Shown one piece after another: positions 1-8,057 of a stretch of 19,731 nucleotides of DNA (the stretch's first letter is position 1; every line of letters starts with the position of its first letter). Position numbers and translations under genes: made by a program. This DNA is from an uncultured Clostridium sp. (GTDB lineage Bacteria > Bacillota > Clostridia > TANB77 > CAG-508): the NCBI GenBank assembly GCA_900552655.1, contig USAE01000028.1:1-19731 (forward strand), written 5' to 3'. The notes beneath the pieces are model-generated. The model saw only the letters and a list, made by a program, of their open reading frames with translations, did no database searches and was not told the origin of the DNA.

Positions 1-1
1 G

Positions 2-34
2 AAATTCCTATAATTTTATAGGAATTTATTTTTT
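2..34 (+). terminator. Rho-independent terminator of a gene left of the window
   Basis: The arms AAATTCCTATAA (2-13) and TTATAGGAATTT (16-27) are perfect inverted repeats, effectively an 11-bp stem with a 4-base loop. They are followed by ATTTTTT. The gene it ends lies outside the window. Confidence 0.8.
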
Positions 35-175
35 AAATTAAGACAAAATATTGTAATTTCTACGGATATATAATAAAATAGAAATCGGAAAAAAGAAATT
101 ATAAATACAAAAGATAAGATAGATAATAAATATATCACAAATTGTAAAAAACTTTTTTAATATACATTACCTAAA

Positions 176-203
176 ATGACAAAAAAAGTTAATACAATAT
201 AAT
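176..203 (+). promoter_or_regulatory. Candidate spoIIE promoter with possible overlapping Spo0A box
   Basis: ATGACA (176-181) and TATAAT (198-203) are separated by 16 bases and lie about 40 bases before the spoIIE start. On the opposite strand the -35 region reads TTTTGTCAT, a partial match to the Spo0A box TTTGTCRAA. In Bacillus subtilis spoIIE is known to be a sigma-A promoter activated by Spo0A. Assigning the same control here is inference, and such A/T-rich matches arise easily by chance in this genome. Confidence 0.45.
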
Positions 204-244
204 AAAATAACAACTATATTAAAGAAGTTATGAGGTGGTAAAGG

Positions 245-2722
245 ATGTTTCAAAATATAAGTACAGATTATGTAGAAGAAAGACAAACAAATACGAAAAA
301 CTTAAAGGAAAATTTTATTAAACAAAATTTTTCAAAACAATTAATATTAATTTACTTATTATCTTTTATGGTATCTATAGTTCAATTTGGAAATAATATG
401 GCTCCATTTGCTATTGCTATAATTGCGGCGATAACAGCAAATAATATACCAATACTAATTCCTTATATAATAACATGTATAGGAACATTTATAGGGTTTG
501 GTGGTTCAGGTTTACTTACATATATACTAACTAGTTTAGTATTTATGGCTCTTTCAATTTTTGTACTTCCAAAAATGAATGACAAAACGGAACAAAAAAG
601 TTTGATGCCACATCTTATAGTATCAACAATATTAGTACAAGTTGTAAAAATATTGTTTGGACCAATATTAATTTATGACATATTATCAGCAATTTTATTT
701 ACAATAATAACAAGTATATTTTATAAAATTTTTAAGAGTTCAATTTCGGTAATAAAAGAGTCTAAAACTAAAAAAGCATTTTCGATAGAAGAAGTAATAG
801 GGACAAGTTTAGTAATCGCAATAGCAATATCAGCATTTGAAGAATTAGCAATATTTGGGTATTCTATAAGAAATATTTTATGTGTTTTAGTAGTACTAGT
901 TTTAGGATGGCAAAATGGAATCTTAATAGGTGCAACATCTGGAGTAACAATAGGCGTAGTAATTGCGATTATACAGAATGGAGATCCGGTACAAATTGCA
1001 GCATTTGCAATCTCTGGAATGATAGCAGGATTATTAAACAAAATAGGAAAAATAGGCGTAATAATAGGATTCCTATTAGGAAATATAATTTTAAGTTACG
1101 CAACAAATGGAAATACACATTCTATAATAATGGTACAAGAAATTTTAATTGCATCAATAGGATTACTTGCAATGCCAAAGAACATAAAGATTAATATAGA
1201 AGATTTTGTAAGTGATGTAAAATACCTACCAAAGATACCAGATAATAGACTAGAACAAAAAGAAGATATGGTATATAAATTAAACAATGTTTCGGATGCA
1301 ATATCAGAAATGGCGAATACATATAAAGAAGTAGCAGCAACAGTTTTAGAAGAAAATGAAATTGAATATTCTAAAAATAAAGAAATTTTTGTAACAGAAT
1401 TGGAAAACAATATAAATGACTTAAAAGACAATGTTTTATATGATGATTTAGTAGATGATGAATCACCTATAGTAGATGACATATTTAAAGAATTAACAGA
1501 AAAATCAGAAATTACAAGAAAATCATTATTAAATATTTTTGAAGCACATAATAATTATATATTAGGATTTGATGATTCAGAAATAAGTAATAAAATAATG
1601 TCTGAAATAGATAAAATGGTAAAAGCTATAAATGCATCATACAGAATTAGTAAAATAAATTTTATTTGGAAAAGAAAAATAGTAGAAAATAAAGAAGCAA
1701 TGGGAAATCAGTTAGATGGAATATCTAAAACCATATCGAATTTAGCAGAAGATATAAATATGCAAACAAATACTTCCAAAGAAATAGATGAAAAAGAAGA
1801 ACTAATAAAAATATTAGAGCAAAAGAAAATAGGAGTAAAAGAATTAAATATTACCAAAGAAGAAAATGGAAAAATAGAAATTGGAATATATATTAGTCCT
1901 TGCGAAGATTTTAATAGCACAAAGCTAGAAATAGAAGAGTGTAAGTCAGATAAAATAAAGCAGATAATTAATAAATTTTATAAACAAGAATTTGAAGTGC
2001 AATTAGTAGATTGCTCAATCCAAAAAACAAATGAAATTTGTTACTTTAAATATATAAGTAAAAATAAGTATAAATTACAAATAGGACTTGCGAAAATAAC
2101 AAAGGATGGAAGCCCAGTATCTGGTGACACTACATTAAAGATGAAACTACAAGATGGAAAGCAATTAATTGCAATAAGCGATGGAATGGGATCAGGTCCA
2201 AATGCAAGAAAAAGTAGTAAAATAGCGGTTCAAATGTTAAAAAGATTACTTATATCTGGATTTAATAAAAAAACATCTTTAGACATGATAAATTCTAGTA
2301 TGTGTTTAAATTCGGAAGATGATTCATATGCAACTTTAGATATAGCGATATTTGACTTATATGAAGGAAATGTAGAATTTATAAAAAATGGTGCATCTCC
2401 TACGTATATAAAGAATAGACATCATGTAGATGTTATAAAAAATATAACCTTGCCAACAGGTATTTTAAACCATATAGAATTAAAAATTTCAGATAGAGAT
2501 GTAGAAGAAAATGAAATTTTAGTAATGTGTAGTGATGGAATTGCAGAGTCAAATGCAGAGTATGAAAATAAAGAACTATGGTTAAAATACTTATTAGAAC
2601 AAATGGAAACAAATAACGCACAAAAAATGGCAGATATAATTTTAAAAGAAGCAATAGATAATAACTACGGAACACCAAAGGATGATATGACGGTAGTTGT
2701 TTGCAAAATAGAAAAAAACTAA
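245..2722 (+). CDS. spoIIE: Stage II sporulation protein E, PP2C-type phosphatase
   Basis: SpoIIE dephosphorylates the anti-anti-sigma factor SpoIIAA, which frees sigma-F in the forespore; it also associates with the polar division septum. The 825-residue length matches the family. Residues about 30-320 hold about ten hydrophobic membrane segments. Residues about 330-590 form a charged, helix-rich regulatory stretch. The C-terminal PP2C (SpoIIE) domain spans about 600-825, with a GDTT stretch, the metal-binding ISDGMGSG motif near residue 645, LPTGIL, MCSDGIAES near 763 and the closing DDMTVVV near 813. The start follows GAGGTGGTAAAGG. The gene is monocistronic, with its own promoter region and a terminator. 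In many Clostridia spoIIE is followed by tilS, hpt and ftsH; none is present here. Identification is secure. Confidence 0.97.
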   Translation: MFQNISTDYVEERQTNTKNLKENFIKQNFSKQLILIYLLSFMVSIVQFGNNMAPFAIAIIAAITANNIPILIPYIITCIGTFIGFGGSGLLTYILTSLVFMALSIFVLPKMNDKTEQKSLMPHLIVSTILVQVVKILFGPILIYDILSAILFTIITSIFYKIFKSSISVIKESKTKKAFSIEEVIGTSLVIAIAISAFEELAIFGYSIRNILCVLVVLVLGWQNGILIGATSGVTIGVVIAIIQNGDPVQIAAFAISGMIAGLLNKIGKIGVIIGFLLGNIILSYATNGNTHSIIMVQEILIASIGLLAMPKNIKINIEDFVSDVKYLPKIPDNRLEQKEDMVYKLNNVSDAISEMANTYKEVAATVLEENEIEYSKNKEIFVTELENNINDLKDNVLYDDLVDDESPIVDDIFKELTEKSEITRKSLLNIFEAHNNYILGFDDSEISNKIMSEIDKMVKAINASYRISKINFIWKRKIVENKEAMGNQLDGISKTISNLAEDINMQTNTSKEIDEKEELIKILEQKKIGVKELNITKEENGKIEIGIYISPCEDFNSTKLEIEECKSDKIKQIINKFYKQEFEVQLVDCSIQKTNEICYFKYISKNKYKLQIGLAKITKDGSPVSGDTTLKMKLQDGKQLIAISDGMGSGPNARKSSKIAVQMLKRLLISGFNKKTSLDMINSSMCLNSEDDSYATLDIAIFDLYEGNVEFIKNGASPTYIKNRHHVDVIKNITLPTGILNHIELKISDRDVEENEILVMCSDGIAESNAEYENKELWLKYLLEQMETNNAQKMADIILKEAIDNNYGTPKDDMTVVVCKIEKN

Positions 2723-2726
2723 AAAT

Positions 2727-2757
2727 AAAAAAGTTCTCCTAAAAGGAGGACTTTTTT
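2727..2757 (+). terminator. Terminator of spoIIE, first of three tandem hairpins
   Basis: The arms AAAAAAGTTCTCCT (2727-2740) and AGGAGGACTTTTTT (2744-2757) pair over 14 bp with one T-G wobble and a 3-base loop. The T-run forms the tail, five bases after the spoIIE stop codon. Its core resembles the hairpin at 19531-19555. Confidence 0.9.
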
Positions 2758-2760
2758 ATT

Positions 2761-2894
2761 TAGTAGAAAATTATGGAATACCTAAGAATTTGCATTTATT
2801 ATAAAATCTTAGAATCTCTTTTTTGTAGGAAAATAAGGAAGATTTTAGCTTTTATATATGGTAAGTTTAGCATGAAATATTAAGGGGCTTTTTT
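2761..2894 (+). repeat. Tandem TAGTAGA-box hairpin units, locus 1
   Basis: TAGTAGAAAATTAT (2761-2774) is followed by a hairpin with arms CTAAGAATTT (2782-2791) and AAAATCTTAG (2803-2812), nine of ten pairs, and a T-run (2819-2824). A related box, TTGTAGGAAAAT (2823-2834), then precedes a third hairpin with arms 2847-2859 and 2877-2889 (AGCTTTTATATAT against ATATTAAGGGGCT, using G-T pairs) and another T-run (2889-2894). Each unit looks like a terminator. The first box and hairpin are clearly related in sequence to 19559-19634. No reading frame is seen here. Confidence 0.6.
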
Positions 2895-2915
2895 AGAGTA
2901 AAATTTAATATTTAG

Positions 2916-2945
2916 TTGTAATTTGTCATAAAAATGTGGTATAGT
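2916..2945 (+). promoter_or_regulatory. Promoter of the WG-repeat gene operon
   Basis: TTGTAA (2916-2921) and TATAGT (2940-2945) are 18 bases apart, 33 bases before the start codon. TTTGTCATA (2922-2930) in the spacer resembles a Spo0A box, but this match is weak. Confidence 0.5.
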
Positions 2946-2977
2946 GTATATGTAAAAAAACTTACGGGGGAAATAAA

Positions 2978-4501
2978 ATGAGTAGAGGAAAAAGATATAA
3001 TGGAGAAGCAAAACTTAACATGAAAAAAGTTTTAGCAGTTATAATTGCACTGCTAGTTATAGTAATGTTTGTTTTTGTTATATATAAATTGGTAACTAAT
3101 GGAAACGGTGAAAGAATGACGAATGATTATTACTTTACATCTTTCCAAGATAATAAATATGGAGTAATAAATAATAAAGGTGAAGAAGTTGTAGCACCAT
3201 CTTACCAAGAATATATTGTTATACCAAATAATAAAAAAGATATATTTTTATGTACTTACGATGTAGATTATGCAAAAAACACATATAAAACAAAAGCTTT
3301 AAATTCTAAAAATAAAGAAATATTTACAGAATATGAAAATATAGAGCCAATAGCAAATTATGATTTAAATAATGTGATTTCATATGAACAAAATGCAATA
3401 AAAGTACAAAAGAATGGAAAATATGGAATGATAGATATTGAAGGCAAAGAAATATCACCATGTGAATATGACGAATTATATTCTTTAAAAAATACAGATA
3501 ATAGTATATTAATAAAAAAGGAAGATAAAGTAGGATTAGTAGATAGTACTGGAAAAGTGATAATATCTCCAGAATACAAAACAATAAAAGGAATTGGAAC
3601 AGATTATAAATTAGGATATATAGTGGGAACAGCTGAAAATAAATTTGGAATAGTAGATTGTAATAACCAAAAAGTATTAGATGCAAAATATGAAGAAATA
3701 AAGCCATTAACAGAAAACGGCATATATGTAGTAAAAGAAGCAAATTCTTGGAAGTTAGTGCAAAAGAACGGAGAAGAGAAACTTACAGAAGAGCTAAAAA
3801 GCGTAAAAGATATAATAAATATAAAAAATGGAAATATTATAATAAAAAATGAAAATAATAAAATGGGAATAATAAACCTTGCAGGTGAAACAGTATTAAA
3901 ACCAGTATATGAGGATATTAAATTTTCATTTACAGACACATATATAATAAAGCAAAACGATAAGTATGGAATAGCTAAAAAGAACGATGAAATTGTGCTA
4001 AATCCAACGTATACGACTATGAATTATATAAATACAGCAGATATTATAGAAGCAAGCGAAGATGGAATAACATCAAGCTTATTAAATAGTAATTTAGAAG
4101 TTAAATTAACAGGAATAGTTACAGAGATAAATACTAATAAAGGATATATAAAAGTTAGACAAAATAACGAAGAAAAATACTATAATTTTAGATTTGAAGA
4201 AAAGCAAGAAAAAGATATAAATTCTACTCATACATTAATATTAGATAAGAAAAATGACAAATATGGCTATTTAGATAAAAATGGAAAAGTAGTAGTAGAT
4301 TACAAATATGATGATGCAAAAGAACAAAACGAATATGGATATTGTGCAGTTCAAAAAGATGGAAAATGGGGTGCAATAAACGAAAAAGGTGAAGAAATAG
4401 TTGAACCAAAACATGACTTTTCTAATAATTTAATTATAGACTTTATAGGAGAATGGCATTTAGGAAGTATAGATACTAATGCTGTATACTATACAAAATA
4501 A
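2978..4501 (+). CDS. Membrane-anchored WG-repeat protein
   Basis: This 507-residue protein has a short basic N-terminus and one membrane segment (about residues 16-38), which should place the rest outside the cell. The outer part is built from about nine degenerate WG-type repeats of roughly 45 residues. Each follows the pattern K-[YFVW]-G-[VI]-[IV]-D-x-x-G-x-x-[VI]-x-x-x-Y-[DE]; examples begin KYGVINNKGEEVV, KYGMIDIEGKEIS, KVGLVDSTGKVII, KMGIINLAGETVL, KYGYLDKNGKVVV and KWGAINEKGEEIV. WG repeats are thought to form beta-sheet interaction surfaces; no catalytic motif is visible. ATG 2978 follows GGGGGAA and is preferred over the internal ATG at 3020, which lacks an obvious ribosome binding site. 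The next gene starts 21 bases after its stop, so the two are probably co-transcribed. Its role is unknown. Confidence 0.85.
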   Translation: MSRGKRYNGEAKLNMKKVLAVIIALLVIVMFVFVIYKLVTNGNGERMTNDYYFTSFQDNKYGVINNKGEEVVAPSYQEYIVIPNNKKDIFLCTYDVDYAKNTYKTKALNSKNKEIFTEYENIEPIANYDLNNVISYEQNAIKVQKNGKYGMIDIEGKEISPCEYDELYSLKNTDNSILIKKEDKVGLVDSTGKVIISPEYKTIKGIGTDYKLGYIVGTAENKFGIVDCNNQKVLDAKYEEIKPLTENGIYVVKEANSWKLVQKNGEEKLTEELKSVKDIINIKNGNIIIKNENNKMGIINLAGETVLKPVYEDIKFSFTDTYIIKQNDKYGIAKKNDEIVLNPTYTTMNYINTADIIEASEDGITSSLLNSNLEVKLTGIVTEINTNKGYIKVRQNNEEKYYNFRFEEKQEKDINSTHTLILDKKNDKYGYLDKNGKVVVDYKYDDAKEQNEYGYCAVQKDGKWGAINEKGEEIVEPKHDFSNNLIIDFIGEWHLGSIDTNAVYYTK

Positions 4502-4522
4502 TTAACAAAAGAGGGAGAATAA

Positions 4523-5758
4523 ATGGAACTAAAGACGAGGTATCAATATACATATTTTATATACCCATATGTAATAGAACAAAATAAATATGAAAAATAT
4601 TTACAAAATTTATTGGTAAATAAAAAGTGCAAATTAAGAATGTTTGAAAAGCAAAAAGATCTAGATATTTATAATAAATTTTTACCAAAAGTAAGGAAAT
4701 TTATGTTTCCAACATTTGATTTTTCAGATAACAAAAGAAGGAAATTTAAAGAACTAGATGTTTCTTTACAATCTAAAATTTTAAAGAAACATCCATGTAC
4801 TATATTTGAATATGATTTGGGTAAAAATGCACAAGGAAAAGCAGGCATAAATGCAGGAATATTTTTTAAAATAGATAAAATAGAAATAATTTGTTTTTAT
4901 ACAGGGGAATGCTTTATAAGCCTTAAAACATCGTTGGAAGACTTAGAACAATTCGACGATGTATTAAATTTTAATTATAAATTTAAAGATATAAAGTCAG
5001 AATTTATTTCTATGAAGCAATTTGATAATATTAAAATTCAAGCAAGTGAATTTGCAGACATCTATAAAATAACAGATTTAATAGATGAACTAATTGGTAA
5101 TTATACAAAGAACATAAATATAGACACGAATAAATTTTTAACATATTCATATTCGTGTATAGACCAAGAACAATGGAATAAAAATAAAAATTTTGAAGAA
5201 ATAAAGCATCAATTTTATAAATATACAAATGTATTGCCAAGTAATTATAATTTAAATGTGGAATTTGAGAAAATAGATAAAAAAGTAAATATATTAGACA
5301 AATGGGAATATATAAAATATGGTTTTTCTAACCAAGCAACAACATTATTTACATCTGGAATAGATACTTTTAATTATACTAAGTTACCATTCTTATATGA
5401 AAAGGTATATATTTATATGTATATATTACAATTATATAAAAAGATATACATTCAAAAATTAATAGAAGAATATAAAAAAGCTATAAAAGTAAAAGAATTA
5501 AGAAAAGAATTTTTGGATTTCACACACAATATTTGGGTGCAAGAGATTACAACAGATGATATTGGAAAATTATTAACTAATAGTTGGTTAGAAAATTTAG
5601 AGTTAGAAAAATTATATGGAAAGCTAAAAAATGAATATGATCTTTTATATAAAGAATTTAATATAGAGAAAACAGCAAAAAGCAATAAAATTATAATGTT
5701 GGTATTAGTAATATCACTAATATTAAATATAATAAATTTTGTGGTATTGCTAAACTAA
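4523..5758 (+). CDS. Uncharacterised protein with C-terminal membrane anchor
   Basis: I do not recognise this 411-residue protein. It is rich in lysine, tyrosine, asparagine and aromatic residues. Residues 1-290 look like a mixed alpha/beta soluble domain. Residues about 290-380 are strongly helical and amphipathic, and a single hydrophobic segment (about 389-410) closes the protein, so a tail anchor with the bulk in the cytoplasm is likely. The helical stalk before a C-terminal membrane helix loosely recalls CorA-type proteins, but there is only one membrane segment and no GMN motif, so no transport role is claimed. The start follows AGAGGGAGAATAA and lies 21 bases after the WG-repeat gene, with the pair's terminator overlapping this stop codon. 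A joint envelope function with the WG-repeat protein is inference. Confidence 0.7.
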   Translation: MELKTRYQYTYFIYPYVIEQNKYEKYLQNLLVNKKCKLRMFEKQKDLDIYNKFLPKVRKFMFPTFDFSDNKRRKFKELDVSLQSKILKKHPCTIFEYDLGKNAQGKAGINAGIFFKIDKIEIICFYTGECFISLKTSLEDLEQFDDVLNFNYKFKDIKSEFISMKQFDNIKIQASEFADIYKITDLIDELIGNYTKNINIDTNKFLTYSYSCIDQEQWNKNKNFEEIKHQFYKYTNVLPSNYNLNVEFEKIDKKVNILDKWEYIKYGFSNQATTLFTSGIDTFNYTKLPFLYEKVYIYMYILQLYKKIYIQKLIEEYKKAIKVKELRKEFLDFTHNIWVQEITTDDIGKLLTNSWLENLELEKLYGKLKNEYDLLYKEFNIEKTAKSNKIIMLVLVISLILNIINFVVLLN

Positions 5759-5790
5759 TAGGATTTAAGGTATTACTTAAATCCTATTTA
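5757..5790 (+). terminator. Terminator overlapping the stop codon at 5756-5758
   Basis: AATAGGATTTAAG (5757-5769) pairs perfectly with CTTAAATCCTATT (5776-5788) around a 6-base loop. The stem begins inside the TAA stop codon. The T-tail is short (TTATTAT), so termination may be incomplete. Confidence 0.7.
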
Positions 5791-5792
5791 TT

Positions 5793-5845
5793 ATAAGAAA
5801 GATAAAATTGGGATTTTGGGATGGTCATTAAAATTCCGATTTTAT
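5793..5845 (+). repeat. Dispersed hairpin repeat, copy A
   Basis: ATAAGAAAGATAAAATTG is followed by GGATTTTGGGATGGTC, aligning with copies at 9901, 18231 and 19467. The arms 5802-5817 and 5830-5845 (ATAAAATTGGGATTTT against AAAATTCCGATTTTAT) pair over 16 bp with two G-T wobbles and a 12-base loop. It lies just upstream of acpS. Confidence 0.6.
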
Positions 5846-5898
5846 TTAAAACAGTTATTTTTTGCAAATTAAAAGTATATGTAAGGAGAAAATTAATT

Positions 5899-6267
5899 AT
5901 GATAAAATGTGGAACAGATATAATAGAAGTGGGAAGAATAAAAGAAGCATTAGAAAAAAAAGGATTTAAGGGAAGAGTATATACAGAAAATGAGATTAAA
6001 TATTGTGAAGATAAAAATATGCAAAAATACCAAAGCTATAGTGGAAGATTTGCAGCAAAAGAAGCAATATTTAAAGCATTAACAGATATTATAGAAAATA
6101 AATATAAGATAAAATGGACAGATTTTGAAATACTAAATGATAAAAGTGGAAAACCTTATGTGAATATAAATGCGGAAAATATAAAAAAATTAGAAATTAA
6201 AAATATAGAATTAAGCATATCACATTGCAAAGAATATGCAACTGCTGTATGCATAGTAGAATTATAA
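5899..6267 (+). CDS. acpS: Holo-[acyl-carrier-protein] synthase
   Basis: AcpS transfers the 4'-phosphopantetheine group of coenzyme A to a serine of acyl carrier protein, activating it for fatty acid synthesis in the cytoplasm. The 122-residue length is typical. The motifs are GTDIIEVGRI near the N-terminus, with metal-binding Asp7, then GRFAAKEAIFKAL with Glu55, and LSISHCKEYATAVCIV at the end. The reading frame is open back to an ATG at 5821, but that start lies inside hairpin copy A and has no ribosome binding site. ATG 5899 follows AAGGAGA at 5883-5889 and starts exactly where the family does. tatD follows after 18 bases, so the two are likely one transcript. No clear promoter was seen upstream. 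Confidence 0.95.
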   Translation: MIKCGTDIIEVGRIKEALEKKGFKGRVYTENEIKYCEDKNMQKYQSYSGRFAAKEAIFKALTDIIENKYKIKWTDFEILNDKSGKPYVNINAENIKKLEIKNIELSISHCKEYATAVCIVEL

Positions 6268-6285
6268 AAGAAAGGACAAAATATA

Positions 6286-7065
6286 ATGAAATTATTTGAT
6301 TCGCATTGTCATTTAACAGATGAAAAATTTAACGAAGATAGAGAAGAATTAATAGCAAAATTGCAAAGTGAAGGAGTAGAAAAAATAGTTACAGCGGGGT
6401 ATAGCTTAGAAAGTAGTAAAGAATCCATAAAACTTGCGAGGGAGTATACCTTTATGTATACAACTATTGGAATTTCTCCCAATGATATTCCAGAAAGTAA
6501 AGAGGAAATAGATAAAGAAATAATAGAGCTAAAAGAATTGTACAATAAGGATAAAAAGATTATGGCCGTAGGAGAAATTGGACTAGACTACCATTGGAAT
6601 ATGGAAAATAAAGAATTACAAAAGTATGCTTTTATAAAACAGATAGAGCTTGCAAATGAACTAGATTTGCCAATACAAATTCATACAAGAGAGGCTGTAA
6701 TGGATACACTAGAAATTTTAAAAAATAACAAAGTAAGTAATGGAGGAATATTTCATTGTTGCCCTCTTAATCGTGAACTTGTAAAAGAAGGACTTAAGTT
6801 GGGATTTTATATATCTTTTGCAGGTCCTATTACCTTTAAAAATTCTAGAAATGCAGAAGAAATAATAAAAATGGTACCAGATGATAAATTTTTGGTAGAA
6901 ACAGATAGTCCATATTTAGCACCAGAGCCAAAAAGGGGAACAAGAAACGATCCTAGAAATGTGAAATATATTATAGAAAAAATAGCAAAAGAAAAAGAAA
7001 AAACATTTGAAGAAATTGAAGATATTTCATATGTAAATGCAAAAAGAATATTTAAAATACAATAA
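6286..7065 (+). CDS. tatD: TatD-family metal-dependent DNase
   Basis: This is a cytoplasmic TIM-barrel metallohydrolase of the TatD/YcfH group; members are 3'-5' exonucleases or DNases linked to DNA repair and turnover. The 259-residue length is standard. The metal ligands are visible: DSHCHL (His7, His9), GEIGLDYHW (Glu97), QIHTREA (His133), GIFHCCPLN (His157) and ETDSPYLAPEP (Asp207), so the active site is intact. The start follows AAAGGAC. The gene lies 18 bases after acpS and ends at a terminator shared with htpX on the other strand. The exact subfamily (TatD, YcfH or YabD-like) cannot be fixed from sequence alone. Confidence 0.95.
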   Translation: MKLFDSHCHLTDEKFNEDREELIAKLQSEGVEKIVTAGYSLESSKESIKLAREYTFMYTTIGISPNDIPESKEEIDKEIIELKELYNKDKKIMAVGEIGLDYHWNMENKELQKYAFIKQIELANELDLPIQIHTREAVMDTLEILKNNKVSNGGIFHCCPLNRELVKEGLKLGFYISFAGPITFKNSRNAEEIIKMVPDDKFLVETDSPYLAPEPKRGTRNDPRNVKYIIEKIAKEKEKTFEEIEDISYVNAKRIFKIQ

Positions 7066-7089
7066 AAAAGTGGCGTTATGCCACTTTTC
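7066..7089. terminator. Bidirectional terminator between tatD and htpX
   Basis: AAAAGTGGC (7066-7074) and GCCACTTTT (7080-7088) pair perfectly around GTTAT. A-runs and T-runs on both sides allow it to act for the convergent tatD and htpX transcripts. Confidence 0.85.
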
Positions 7090-7974
7090 TTATCTTAGCG
7101 TTCTAATTGCTTCTATTCTATCTTCTATAGAAGGATGAGTAGAAAACCAATTGTTAGCTTTTTTTTGTTTACCTTTAAAAGGAGTAACAATATACATATT
7201 TTCGGTAGAATTATTTGCTTGTTTTAACTTTGATGTATCCGAATCTAATTTTTCTAAAGCAGAAATTAATGCATCTGGATTTCTAGTAAATTCAACTGCT
7301 GTTGCATCTGCCATAAATTCGCGCTTCCTAGATATTGCAAGCTTCATTAGTTTTCCAAAAAAAGCGGCTAACATAAGTAAGACAATGCTAATTAAAACCA
7401 TTAGAGCATTAGAGCCATTATCGTCATCATCAAACCTTCCCCATAAGAAAGCTCTAGAAAAGAAATCTGACAAAATAATAACAAGGCCTACCATAACTGT
7501 TAAAACAGCAGATAATCTAATATCATAATTTTTTATATGGCCCATCTCGTGAGCTACAACGCCTTCTAGTTCATAGTAATCTAATTTATCTAATAAGGCA
7601 GTAGTTACACAAATTACGGAATGATTAGGATCTCTACCAGTTGCGAAAGCATTAGGTTGATCTGATTCCATTATATATAGTTTTGGCTTAGTAGGTAATC
7701 CAGAAGAAACCATTAATGCGTCTAATATGTCTATTAGTCGTTTATTTTCTTCTTCTGTAGCAGGTCTAGCATTATTAATACGTAAAACGATTTTATCGCT
7801 GTAATAATAAGAACCCCAGGCAGAAGATATAGAAGCTATAAGTGCAAATACTATAGAAAATACGCCAAAGTCTAAAGCATAACAAATATAATAAATAATT
7901 AAAGTTAATATGATTATATAAGCAGATATTATAAAACCTGTCTTCATTTTATTTCTTTTTATATCTTGATACAT
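7090..7974 (-). CDS. htpX: HtpX-type M48 membrane zinc metalloprotease
   Basis: HtpX is a membrane-embedded zinc endopeptidase with its active site facing the cytoplasm, degrading damaged or misassembled membrane proteins. The 294-residue protein has two N-terminal membrane segments (about 12-33 and 36-56), the zinc motif AHEMGH (His142, Glu143, His146) and the third ligand in REFMADA (Glu219). A hydrophobic pair lies between (about 158-175 and 190-207). The C-terminus carries FSTHPSIEDRI, typical of the family. An AGAGG site precedes the ATG. The gene lies 83 bases downstream of lemA on the same strand, a pairing common in Firmicutes and other bacteria. A hairpin between the two genes suggests reduced read-through. 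Confidence 0.95.
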   Translation of the reverse strand: MYQDIKRNKMKTGFIISAYIIILTLIIYYICYALDFGVFSIVFALIASISSAWGSYYYSDKIVLRINNARPATEEENKRLIDILDALMVSSGLPTKPKLYIMESDQPNAFATGRDPNHSVICVTTALLDKLDYYELEGVVAHEMGHIKNYDIRLSAVLTVMVGLVIILSDFFSRAFLWGRFDDDDNGSNALMVLISIVLLMLAAFFGKLMKLAISRKREFMADATAVEFTRNPDALISALEKLDSDTSKLKQANNSTENMYIVTPFKGKQKKANNWFSTHPSIEDRIEAIRTLR

Positions 7975-8008
7975 AATAAAACCTCTTTTAACATAAAAAT
8001 ATAGTTAA

Positions 8009-8036
8009 AAAGATTTCTTCATACAAAGAAATCTTT
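8009..8036 (-). terminator. Hairpin between lemA and htpX, possible attenuating terminator
   Basis: On the minus strand, AAAGATTTCTT pairs with AAGAAATCTTT over 11 bp with a 6-base loop and is followed by TTTTTAACTATATTTTT. It lies between lemA and htpX, so it probably lowers htpX expression relative to lemA. That effect is inferred. Confidence 0.6.
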
Positions 8037-8057
8037 AATAATTATAAAAAATATACA

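Noticed and set aside
880..1194. 104-codon frame inside spoIIE in another phase
   Set aside because: It is an Arg/Asn-rich shadow of the membrane-coding part of spoIIE with no ribosome binding site.
1096..1482. Open frame of 128 codons opposite spoIIE, and similar long frames opposite other genes
   Set aside because: Low-complexity Ser/Phe/Ile-rich translations without ribosome binding sites, produced by the AT-rich, purine-biased coding strand on the other side.
2761..2894. CRISPR array or tRNA cluster
   Set aside because: The repeats are hairpins of differing sequence and length with T-runs, without regular spacers or any tRNA cloverleaf.
4523..5758. CorA-type magnesium channel
   Set aside because: Only one membrane segment, no GMN motif; the resemblance is limited to a helical stalk before a C-terminal anchor.
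5821..5898. 26-residue N-terminal extension of AcpS from ATG 5821
   Set aside because: It lies in the loop and arm of hairpin copy A, has no ribosome binding site and is unlike the family, while AAGGAGA sits correctly before ATG 5899.
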